A stretch of DNA of 9,870 bases from UBA6168 sp964573725 (GTDB taxonomy: Bacteria > Bacteroidota > Bacteroidia > Chitinophagales > Saprospiraceae): NCBI GenBank assembly GCA_964573725.1, contig CAZNLJ010000079.1, positions 1 through 9,870 on the forward strand, given 5' to 3'. The notes beneath the pieces are model-generated. The model searched no databases. It was not told the origin of the DNA and saw only the letters and a list, made by a program, of their open reading frames with translations. This document shows, in pieces, positions 1 to 6,064 of the stretch. How positions within the stretch are numbered: position 1 is the stretch's first letter; each line of letters starts with the position of its first letter. The translations under genes were made by a program, and so were the position numbers.

Positions 1-81
1 GGGGATAGGCCCTGCCACGTACACACATCTACCATCCTGACAGACATCCCATCAACCGCGGGTGTGGGTGAGGGCTTGGCC
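1..81. repeat. 81-bp direct repeat, copy 1
   Basis: Positions 1-81 match 193-273 with a single substitution (C at 56, T at 248). The offset is 192 bp. Identity stops sharply after 81/273. The window begins inside or at the edge of this copy, so the left boundary is not known and more copies may lie upstream. No open frame with recognisable protein similarity covers it. It could be two units of a 192-bp tandem array or a local duplication. Confidence 0.9.
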
Positions 82-176
82 TTCCGCACCATCGACCGGC
101 GTGCATTGTTCCGGCCGCCGCCACGTCATCGGGTCGCAACCGTGCCTACCCCCGAAACACATCCAGCATCCTGAAA

Positions 177-196
177 CCCCCTGATTCATCGGGGGG
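177..196. other. Strong stem-loop at repeat boundary
   Basis: The arm CCCCCTGA (177-184) pairs with TCGGGGGG (189-196) around a TTCA loop, giving 8 bp with one G-T pair. It lies immediately left of direct-repeat copy 2. On the minus strand the stem is followed by TTT, so it could act as a weak intrinsic terminator for transcription coming from the dehydrogenase side. It could equally be part of the repeat's own structure. The structure is read directly; the role is inference. Confidence 0.5.
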
Positions 197-273
197 ATAG
201 GCCCTGCCACGTACACACATCTACCATCCTGACAGACATCCCATCAATCGCGGGTGTGGGTGAGGGCTTGGCC
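193..273. repeat. 81-bp direct repeat, copy 2
   Basis: Second copy of the element at 1-81, 80 of 81 bases identical. Its left edge abuts the G-run of the hairpin at 177-196, so the repeat boundary and the hairpin coincide. Whether the hairpin also precedes copy 1 cannot be seen because the window starts there. Confidence 0.9.
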
Positions 274-321
274 ATAACGGACCCCGGAGATTAGCCGAAA
301 AAAAAAGGCCGACCCTGGCGA

Positions 322-343
322 CCGGCACACAGGAGGGTGTCGG
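322..343. other. Inverted repeat / stem-loop 1
   Basis: CCGGCAC (322-328) pairs with GTGTCGG (337-343) over an 8-nt loop: 7 bp including one G-T pair. An A9 run lies just to the left (298-306). Read on the minus strand the hairpin is followed about 15 nt later by a T9 run, which makes it a loose candidate terminator for transcription from the dehydrogenase, though the spacing is longer than in classic intrinsic terminators. Confidence 0.35.
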
Positions 344-375
344 ATCGGTGGGTCGACCTCAGGGCGGCTAACCTG

Positions 376-418
376 TGGATCGGCGCAGCGCGACAAGCGG
401 CGGCACCAGGCCGATCCA
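376..418. other. Inverted repeat / stem-loop 2
   Basis: TGGATCGGC (376-384) is the exact reverse complement of GCCGATCCA (410-418), giving a perfect 9-bp stem with a 25-nt intervening segment. Function unknown; possible 3'-UTR structure of the minus-strand dehydrogenase transcript or an arm of a degenerate element. Confidence 0.45.
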
Positions 419-463
419 GCGGCAGGGCGGCGTTCGGTTGCTCCGGGAAGCGTGCCGGAAGGG

Positions 464-512
464 TGGGGATGCCCGGTAGTAGACCTTGATGGCACAACCA
501 TGGGCATCCCCA
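464..512. other. Inverted repeat / stem-loop 3
   Basis: TGGGGATGCCC (464-474) is the exact reverse complement of GGGCATCCCCA (502-512), an 11-bp perfect inverted repeat with a 27-nt centre. It begins about 50 nt downstream of the dehydrogenase stop. No T-run follows on the minus strand, so a standard intrinsic terminator is not supported. A factor-dependent 3'-end structure is possible. Confidence 0.5.
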
Positions 513-561
513 TCAGATCCCGAAGGATCCGGAATCGAAAGCGCGTCAGTTTTCACCGGAA

Positions 562-2085
562 TCAGAAAAAGCCCAGGGCATGCTTGTCGTAAGAAATGAG
601 CATGTTCTTAGTCTGGCGGTAGTGGTTGAGCATCATCTTGTGCGTTTCCCGGCCGATGCCCGATTTCTTATAGCCGCCGAACGGGGCATGAGCCGGGTAG
701 GCATGGTAGCAATTGACCCAAACGCGGCCGGCCTTGATGGCGCGGGAGACCGTGTAGGCCTGGTGGGTGTCGCGGGTCCAGACCCCGGCGCCCAGGCCGA
801 ATTCCGTATCATTGGCGATGGCGATGGCTTCGGCCTCATCCTTGAAGGTGGTGACACAGACAACGGGACCGAAGATTTCCTCCCGGAAGACCCGCATCTT
901 ATTGTTGCCTTTGAGAATAGTCGGCTGGATATAGAAGCCGCCTTCCAGTCCTTCGTTGTAAGCCGAGGCGCCGCCGCAGAGCACTTCGCAGCCTTCCTCC
1001 TTGCCGAGTCGGATATAGCCCATGATCTTGTCGAACTGTTCCGCGGAAGCCTGGGCGCCCATCATGGTTTCCGGATCCAGGGGGTGGCCCAGCCTGATGG
1101 CTTTGGTCCGTTCGACGACCCGTTCCAGGAAGGCATCGAAGATATCCTCCTGGACGAGCAGGCGGGAGGGGCAGGTGCAGACTTCCCCTTGGTTGAGGGC
1201 GAACATGGCGGCCCCTTCCAGACATTTGTCGAAGAATTCGTCATCGGCCTCCATGATACTGGAAAAGAAGATATTGGGAGATTTGCCACCCAGTTCCAGT
1301 GTGACCGGGGTGATATTTTGAGCGGCGTACTGCATGATCAGTTGGCCGGTGGTGGTTTCGCCGGTGAAGGCGACCTTGTTGATGCGCGGGTTGGAAGCCA
1401 GGGGTTTGCCGGCTTCGAGGCCGAAGCCGTTGACGACATTCAGGACACCGGCAGGGAGCAGGTGGCCGATCAGTTCCACCAGCACCAGGATACCGACGGG
1501 CGTCTGTTCGGCGGGTTTGAGGACGATGCAGTTGCCGGCGGCGAGTGCCGGGGCGATTTTCCAGGCCGCCATCAGCAGGGGGAAGTTCCAGGGGATGATT
1601 TGACCGACGACGCCCAGGGGTTCCAGGATATTGACGGAGAGGGTATTGGCGTCAAGCTCGGTGGCCGTCCCTTCTTCCGCGCGGATCACCCCGGCGAAAT
1701 AGCGGAAGTGGTCGATGGCGAGGGGCAGGTCGGCGGCCCGGGTTTCGCGGATCGGTTTGCCGTTGTCCCAGGTCTCCACCCGGGCTAGGGTGTCCAGGTG
1801 CTGTTCCATGACATCGGCGATCTTGAGGAGGATATTGCTGCGGTAAGCGGCGGCGGAGCTGTTCCAGGCCGGGGCGGCGGCCCAGGCGGCATCGAGGGCG
1901 AGCTCGATATCCTCGGCGGAAGAGCGGGCGACCCGGGTGAACACCTGCCCATCGACCGGCGAGATGCTTTCGAAGTAGCGGGCCTGGGTCGGTGCGACCC
2001 ATTTGCCGCCGATGAAATTGTCGTACTGGTCCTTGAAGACCGGTTTTTCGAGGGTAGGGACGGGGGTGCTGATGACTTGATCCAT
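562..2085 (-). CDS. Aldehyde dehydrogenase, AldB/ExaC type
   Basis: Predicted 507-residue soluble cytoplasmic enzyme that oxidises aldehydes, probably short aliphatic ones such as acetaldehyde, to carboxylic acids with NAD(P)+. Visible family residues: Asn167 in PWNF (oxyanion hole), Lys190 in VLKPAEQTP (cofactor), FTGETTTG at 240-247 (Rossmann-loop glycine motif), the general base Glu264 in LELGGKSPN, the nucleophile Cys303 in GEVCTCPSR, and Glu403 in EEIFGPV (nicotinamide ribose). Length is normal and the gene looks intact. The GEVCTCPSR signature and the N-terminal NFIGGKWV resemble the AldB/ExaC/AcoD acetaldehyde dehydrogenase group rather than betaine-aldehyde enzymes. The ATG at 2083-2085 is chosen because it places the usual short N-terminus before the conserved domain; no clear Shine-Dalgarno precedes it. 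In many genomes this subfamily sits beside an AraC-type regulator or a DUF779 gene; here an AraC gene lies 2.7 kb upstream on the same strand and no DUF779 gene is visible. Substrate is inferred. Confidence 0.95.
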   Translation of the reverse strand: MDQVISTPVPTLEKPVFKDQYDNFIGGKWVAPTQARYFESISPVDGQVFTRVARSSAEDIELALDAAWAAAPAWNSSAAAYRSNILLKIADVMEQHLDTLARVETWDNGKPIRETRAADLPLAIDHFRYFAGVIRAEEGTATELDANTLSVNILEPLGVVGQIIPWNFPLLMAAWKIAPALAAGNCIVLKPAEQTPVGILVLVELIGHLLPAGVLNVVNGFGLEAGKPLASNPRINKVAFTGETTTGQLIMQYAAQNITPVTLELGGKSPNIFFSSIMEADDEFFDKCLEGAAMFALNQGEVCTCPSRLLVQEDIFDAFLERVVERTKAIRLGHPLDPETMMGAQASAEQFDKIMGYIRLGKEEGCEVLCGGASAYNEGLEGGFYIQPTILKGNNKMRVFREEIFGPVVCVTTFKDEAEAIAIANDTEFGLGAGVWTRDTHQAYTVSRAIKAGRVWVNCYHAYPAHAPFGGYKKSGIGRETHKMMLNHYRQTKNMLISYDKHALGFF

Positions 2086-2349
2086 GTGTTACGATTTAGT
2101 GGTGAAAAAAAAATGGGAACGTCGGCCGGCGCGATTCCGTCCGGTGACGGATCCATTTCGGCCTGCTACAAAGGTCATTCGCTTTTATTTCGGGAAATTG
2201 CCCATTCCGCGCAAAAAGTTGCACGAATCATGCAAAACGGATCCGGTATGTCCTGCGCGGGTAAATCCGGACGATATCGCTATCTTCACGGCGGTCCGGG
2301 GCGGCGGCCGGGGAGCGGTCGCTGTCATTGCCCGGCGGTGGAAAACGAT
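2086..2349. promoter_or_regulatory. Divergent intergenic region, dehydrogenase / receptor
   Basis: This 264-bp gap must carry the promoters of both divergent genes, but no full Bacteroidota promoter stands out. On the minus strand GACCTTTG (2169-2176) is one mismatch from TAnnTTTG and lies about 85 nt from the dehydrogenase start. No TTTG occurs on the plus strand for the receptor gene. Other structure: a 6-bp hairpin TCCGTC/GACGGA with a CGGT loop (2136-2151), and the octamer ACGGATCC repeated directly at 2147-2154 and 2237-2244, 90 bp apart. The octamers could be operator half-sites for the nearby AraC regulator, but this is speculation. Confidence 0.4.
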
Positions 2350-4740
2350 ATGAAGAAAAAGCGATGGTTAGTCATCGGGTGGTTGGCCGCCCCTTGGTGG
2401 CTGGGAGCCCAGGAATTGCGCGGCACGGTGACGGAGGCCGGTACCGGGTTGCCGCTGGCGTATGCGACCGTGCGCCTGCACAGTTGGCCGGACAGCCTGT
2501 TGAGGGACGGGACCGTCACCGATGACGCGGGGCGGTTCGTGCTGCCGGTTGAGTCGGGAGACCATTACGTCGTCGTGGAATTCCTATCCTGCCAGCCCTT
2601 GTCGGCCGGTCCGTTCCAGGTGGGGAGTGCGGGATACGACCTGGGACAGCTACGCCTGCAACCTGCGGCGGCCCTGCTGGAGGAGGTGGTCGTACAGGCG
2701 GAGCGGAGCACCATGCAGCTTTCGTTGGACAAGCGGGTTTTCCATGTCGGCAAGGACCTGGCGAATGCCGGCGGCAATGCGGCCGAGCTGTTGTCCAACA
2801 TCCCGTCCATCCAGGTCGACCTGGAAGGCAACGTCAGCCTGCGGGGCAGCGGCAACGTCCGGATCCTCATCGACGGGAAGCCCTCCGGTCTTGTCAGCAT
2901 GAACGGGTCCTCCGGCCTGCAGCAGCTCCAGGGCAGCCTGGTGGAACGAGTGGAAATCATCACCAACCCCGGGGCCCGCTACGAAGCGGAAGGCGTCGGC
3001 GGCATCATCAATATCATCCTCAAGAAAGACCGCCGGGAGGGCCTGAACGGGTCGTTCGACCTGGTCACCGGACAGCCGGCCAACCACGGGCTCACCAGCA
3101 ACCTGAACTTCCGCCGCCGCCGTCTCAACTTTTTCACCAACTGCGGGCTTTCCTATCGCCGTGTTCCCGGGGACGGCCGGGTTTACCAGCGCTTCCTCGC
3201 CGGGGATACCGTCCTGATCTACCGGCAGGAAAACACCCGGGACAACCCGGGCATCTACCTGCAAGCCCGCGGGGGACTGGATTATTTTCCCGCACCCGAC
3301 CGAAGCCTCACCTTCGCCTATACTTGGCGGCGCAGCGACGGTATCCGGCGGATGGACATCCAAAACCGCGATTTCATCCAGGACGAATCGCTGCCCGTCG
3401 GGATCAGCCACCGCCGGCAGGATGAAACGGAAACGGAGCTCAACGCCGAATATTCCCTCCGGTACAAACGGTCCTTCGGCCGCGAAGGCCACGGGCTCGA
3501 AGCCGAGCTCCGGATTCTCGATTATTGGGAGGAAAGCGACCAGGACTTTGCGGAACAGTTTTTCCGGCCGGACGGAAGTTCCGGTGCCAAGGAAGACCTG
3601 CGCCAGCATGCCTACAACTACGAGACCGAACGCCAGTACCTCGGTCAAATCGACTACCAGCGGCCCCTCGGCCGGGAAGGGAAGCTGGAATTGGGCTGGC
3701 GCAGCTCGTTGCGCGACATGGACAACGATTTCCAGGTCACCACCCGTACCCAAGGGGGCTGGGTTCCCCTGCCCGGGTTGGTCAACCGCTTCCTGTACGA
3801 CGAGCGGATCCATGCCCTCTACGGCACGCTCGGCAACCAGTCCGGCAAGCTTACCTACCAGGCCGGGCTGCGGGCGGAGCGCACGGACCTCACCACCGCC
3901 CTGTTGGCTACGGATGAGCGCCACCCGCGCAGTTATGCCAACCTTTTCCCCAGCGCGCACCTGACCTATGCCCTGCCGCAGGACCATGCCGTCCAGCTCA
4001 GCTACAGCCGCCGGATCCGTCGGCCCCAATATTTCGACCTCAGCCCGTTCGTGACCTATTCCGACAACCGCAACTATTGGGGCGGCAACCCGGACCTGGC
4101 CCCCGAGTTCACCCATGCCCTGGAAGCCGGGCATATCAAGTATTTCGAAAAAGGAACCCTCACCAGCTCCCTGTACTACCGATATACCACCGGAAAAATC
4201 GAGCGCATCCGCCGGGTGGACGGCGAAGGGGTCGGCAATACGCGGCCGGAGAACCTTTCGGACGAGCATGCGTTCGGGCTGGAAGTCACGGACACCTACC
4301 AGCCGGCGGGATGGTGCCGCCTCGACGGCTCCTTCAACTTCTTCCGCGCCATCACCGACGGCGGCAACCTGGGGAAAGACATCGGGCGGGACACCTACAG
4401 CTGGTTTGCGCGGGCCACCGCCCGCTTCACCTTGCGGCGGGGCACGGATATCCAATGGCGGGGACAATACGAAGCCAGGCAACGCATTCCCCAAGGCACC
4501 CGCAAGCCCATCTTTTTCGTCGACCTGGCCGCCAGCCAGGACCTCCTCGGGGACGAAGCCACCCTGACCCTGAATGTCAGCGACCTGTTCAACCGTCGCC
4601 GGTACCGGACGGAATCCGTCGGGGACACATTCTACACCTACAGTGATGGCCAATGGCGCCGCCGGCAGGTCAACCTGACCTTTTCCTACCGCTTGCACCA
4701 ACAGAAGAAAAAGGCCGGCAGCTTATTGGAGGAAAGTTGA
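2350..4740 (+). CDS. TonB-dependent receptor-like outer-membrane beta-barrel protein
   Basis: Predicted 796-residue outer-membrane protein of the Bacteroidota family with a carboxypeptidase-regulatory-like N-terminus and a beta-barrel of the OMP_b-brl_3 type. A signal peptide (basic MKKKR, hydrophobic core, likely cut after GAQ at residue 21) is followed by the regulatory-like fold (about 23-105: LRGTVTEAGTGLPLAYATV, then TDDAGRF), a link LEEVVVQAE (110-118) where a TonB-box-like strand is expected, and a plug domain (about 120-225) with NIPSIQVDLEGNVSLRG, VRILIDGKPSG, VERVEIITNPGARYEAEGVGGIINI. The remainder, rich in alternating aromatic and polar residues, is the barrel and ends in a VNLTFSYRL strand plus a short charged tail. 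Ligand unknown; it has no SusD partner here. The frame is open upstream to 1798, but that part is antisense to the dehydrogenase; the ATG at 2350 is chosen because the signal peptide starts there. Converges on the AraC gene with a 21-bp gap. Confidence 0.9.
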   Translation: MKKKRWLVIGWLAAPWWLGAQELRGTVTEAGTGLPLAYATVRLHSWPDSLLRDGTVTDDAGRFVLPVESGDHYVVVEFLSCQPLSAGPFQVGSAGYDLGQLRLQPAAALLEEVVVQAERSTMQLSLDKRVFHVGKDLANAGGNAAELLSNIPSIQVDLEGNVSLRGSGNVRILIDGKPSGLVSMNGSSGLQQLQGSLVERVEIITNPGARYEAEGVGGIINIILKKDRREGLNGSFDLVTGQPANHGLTSNLNFRRRRLNFFTNCGLSYRRVPGDGRVYQRFLAGDTVLIYRQENTRDNPGIYLQARGGLDYFPAPDRSLTFAYTWRRSDGIRRMDIQNRDFIQDESLPVGISHRRQDETETELNAEYSLRYKRSFGREGHGLEAELRILDYWEESDQDFAEQFFRPDGSSGAKEDLRQHAYNYETERQYLGQIDYQRPLGREGKLELGWRSSLRDMDNDFQVTTRTQGGWVPLPGLVNRFLYDERIHALYGTLGNQSGKLTYQAGLRAERTDLTTALLATDERHPRSYANLFPSAHLTYALPQDHAVQLSYSRRIRRPQYFDLSPFVTYSDNRNYWGGNPDLAPEFTHALEAGHIKYFEKGTLTSSLYYRYTTGKIERIRRVDGEGVGNTRPENLSDEHAFGLEVTDTYQPAGWCRLDGSFNFFRAITDGGNLGKDIGRDTYSWFARATARFTLRRGTDIQWRGQYEARQRIPQGTRKPIFFVDLAASQDLLGDEATLTLNVSDLFNRRRYRTESVGDTFYTYSDGQWRRRQVNLTFSYRLHQQKKKAGSLLEES

Positions 4741-4748
4741 AACCGATT

Positions 4749-4758
4749 CATCCGGATG
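4749..4758. other. 10-bp palindrome in the convergent gap
   Basis: CATCCGGATG is a perfect palindrome lying almost centrally between the receptor stop (4740) and the AraC stop (4762). It has no spacer loop and no T-run, so it is not a standard bidirectional terminator. It may be chance in GC-rich DNA. Confidence 0.3.
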
Positions 4759-4761
4759 TAT

Positions 4762-5676
4762 TCAGCCCAGTTCCCGCTGTAGCTTGACCTGGAAGGCCCG
4801 CGGGGAAATCCGGTGTTCCCGCTTGAAGGAGCGGATGAAATAGGAGAGGCTGTTGAACCCACATTGAAGACAGATGTCCTTGATCTTGTTGTTCGGGTCC
4901 TGCAGCAGGCTGACAGCCCTTCTCATGCGCTCGCGGTAGATGAAATCCGACGGGGAAACCCCCATCTCATGCCGGAAGACCCGATAGAAATTGGACTCGC
5001 TCATGTAGACCCGTTCGCTCAGCTGGGTGACGGAGAGCGGTTCGTCGATATGTTCCCGGATATAGCGGATGATGAAGGAAAGCCGGTTGTCGCGGGGTGG
5101 GGTAGCGGTGGGATCGGCGGCGGCGGTGTGCGACTCCAGTTGCAGGATCCGGATGACCAGCTCCCGCAACAGCAGGTCGGTGAAGACGTCCCGGGAGGGA
5201 TGGTCTTCGGTGAACAGGAAAATCAGCCGCTGGATCAGCTGTTGGATTGCCGCATCGTTGGTGAAGTGAAAGTTCTCCTCCCGGTAGGACCAGTCGGTTC
5301 CGCTGAGCCGGGGCATCTGTTCGTTGAGGAGCTGTACCGTCGACCGGATCCGGCTTTCGTCGATGGTCATGGCCAGGCATCGGGTCGGCTGGTCGAGGCG
5401 GGCATCCGGGAAGTCGATCGTCATGACTTCCCGGGGCGGGAGGATCAGGGATTCGCCCGGCAGGAACTCGAAGGGGAGCTGGGTGTCCAGGTGCATCACC
5501 TTTTTTCCCTGCAGCATGCTGGCCAGCACCGGTTGGTCGAATTGCAGGACCACCTGTTCGGCCTGCCGATGGGTTTCGAAGAGGTGCAGTTCCGCCGCCT
5601 CCATGGGGTAGGTGGTGCGGTTTTCCACCAGGGTTTCGAGTTTGCGGCCTTTGAGTAGTTTATCCGACAGGGTCAT
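4762..5676 (-). CDS. AraC-family transcriptional regulator
   Basis: Predicted 304-residue cytoplasmic DNA-binding protein. The N-terminal part (about 25-175, including VLQFDQPVLASMLQGKKVMHL, FLPGESLILPP and LAMTIDESRI) looks like the AraC_N sensory domain seen in many regulators of dehydrogenase genes. After a low-complexity linker (183-196, TAAADPTATPP) comes the C-terminal AraC double helix-turn-helix: helix set one around LSVTQLSERVYMSESNFYRVF (214-234) and set two around IKDICLQCGFNSLSYFIRSFKREHRISPRAF (265-295). Both are intact and length is normal. The ATG at 5674-5676 fits the usual start; the frame is open a little further upstream but with no ATG and a Pro/Ala-rich translation. It lies on the same strand as the aldehyde dehydrogenase with the receptor gene between them on the other strand, so it may regulate either neighbour, or itself. 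Effector unknown; a small aldehyde or alcohol is a guess from context. Confidence 0.9.
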   Translation of the reverse strand: MTLSDKLLKGRKLETLVENRTTYPMEAAELHLFETHRQAEQVVLQFDQPVLASMLQGKKVMHLDTQLPFEFLPGESLILPPREVMTIDFPDARLDQPTRCLAMTIDESRIRSTVQLLNEQMPRLSGTDWSYREENFHFTNDAAIQQLIQRLIFLFTEDHPSRDVFTDLLLRELVIRILQLESHTAAADPTATPPRDNRLSFIIRYIREHIDEPLSVTQLSERVYMSESNFYRVFRHEMGVSPSDFIYRERMRRAVSLLQDPNNKIKDICLQCGFNSLSYFIRSFKREHRISPRAFQVKLQRELG

Positions 5677-5810
5677 GGCTGGCAGCTTGGGCTGGAGGGG
5701 TGCCGGCGCCCACCGACCGGAGCCGGAGGCCGCGACAGGTGGAAGCCGAAGCCAGGTAGGCGACCTGCATCCCCTTGTGGGTTGGGTTTGGTGGTCCGCC
5801 GCCGGGCAAC

Positions 5811-5902
5811 ACTAAGTTTTTGGAAAATTCCGATGATTTATTTGGCAAATATGCTGAAAAAAGAAATAGTGGCCGGTAAAAACAGCAGTGATAAAAATCA
5901 TG
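5811..5902. promoter_or_regulatory. AT-rich island with 13-bp palindrome, likely promoter/operator
   Basis: This is by far the most AT-rich stretch of the window. It contains a palindrome TATTTG-G-CAAATA at 5839-5851 (6-bp arms, 1-bp centre). On the minus strand its right half reads CATATTTG, one mismatch from the Bacteroidota TAnnTTTG element, which could serve the AraC gene with a leader of about 160 nt. On the plus strand TTTATTTG (5837-5844) is also one mismatch away, with a TTTG at 5819-5822 closer than the usual spacing. The palindrome could therefore be an operator overlapping two opposed promoters; this is inference. Confidence 0.45.
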
Positions 5903-5986
5903 GGTGTCGGCCGCGGCGGTACGTGGCCGGGGAGGGGAAGGTGGGCGGCCGGGCGAGGGGGGCGCACACGAACGGTCCGGTGTTCG

Positions 5987-5994
5987 TAACTTTG
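5987..5994 (+). promoter_or_regulatory. Bacteroidota -7 promoter element for the FG-GAP lipoprotein
   Basis: TAACTTTG matches the TAnnTTTG consensus of the Bacteroidota primary sigma factor exactly and sits 70 bp upstream of the ATG at 6065, giving a predicted start near 6000. I see no matching TTTG at the -33 position, so the promoter is only half supported. Its position, strand and distance make it the best promoter candidate in the window. Confidence 0.5.
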
Positions 5995-5999
5995 TCACC

Positions 6000-6040
6000 T
6001 TCCGGCCGGCCGGCGTATCCGAGGGGGTATCCGGCCGGAA
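6000..6040 (+). promoter_or_regulatory. GC-rich stem-loop in the 5' leader of the FG-GAP gene
   Basis: TTCCGGCCGG (6000-6009) is the exact reverse complement of CCGGCCGGAA (6031-6040), a 10-bp perfect stem with a 21-nt loop. It would sit at the very 5' end of a transcript started from the -7 element at 5987 and ends 24 nt before the start codon. It could protect the mRNA 5' end or tune initiation. Each arm contains the self-palindromic CCGGCCGG, so alternative foldings exist. Confidence 0.45.
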
Positions 6041-6064
6041 CCGGGGCATATCAAATGGACGCGA

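Larger units (their letters stand above)
274..561. other. Gene-free stretch with clustered inverted repeats
   Basis: No open frame here shows recognisable protein features. Several short minus-strand frames (368-556, 244-513) exist, but their translations are rich in Pro, Arg and Ser and match nothing I know. The stretch holds an A9 run (298-306) and three inverted repeats (322-343, 376-418, 464-512). As it lies downstream of the minus-strand dehydrogenase, it is probably that gene's 3' untranslated and termination region, possibly including a decayed element. Confidence 0.5.
5677..6064. promoter_or_regulatory. Divergent intergenic region, AraC gene / FG-GAP lipoprotein
   Basis: No gene is supported in these 388 bp. 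Next to the AraC start the DNA is GC-rich and featureless (5677-5810). Then comes an AT-rich island (about 5811-5902), a further GC-rich stretch, a perfect -7 promoter match (5987-5994) and a GC-rich stem-loop (6000-6040). The translations of the open frames crossing the region are Pro/Arg-rich and not protein-like. Confidence 0.6.

Noticed and set aside
368..556. Small minus-strand genes between the dehydrogenase and the left repeats
   Set aside because: Overlapping short frames in several phases with Pro/Arg/Ser-rich products and no recognisable domain; the region is explained better by inverted repeats.
580..1788. 402-codon plus-strand frame opposite the dehydrogenase
   Set aside because: Antisense shadow of a well-conserved enzyme gene; composition is not protein-like.
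1798..2349. Upstream extension of the receptor frame to 1798
   Set aside because: It is antisense to the dehydrogenase and not protein-like; the signal peptide begins at the ATG at 2350.
2650..4701. 683-codon open frame on the minus strand opposite the receptor gene
   Set aside because: Translation has the Val/Gly/Glu/Pro-rich look of an antisense shadow in GC-rich DNA and no domain; the plus strand carries a complete recognised protein.
5660..6049. 129-codon minus-strand frame upstream of the AraC gene
   Set aside because: Pro/Arg-rich, crosses the AT-rich promoter island, and is out of frame with the AraC gene.
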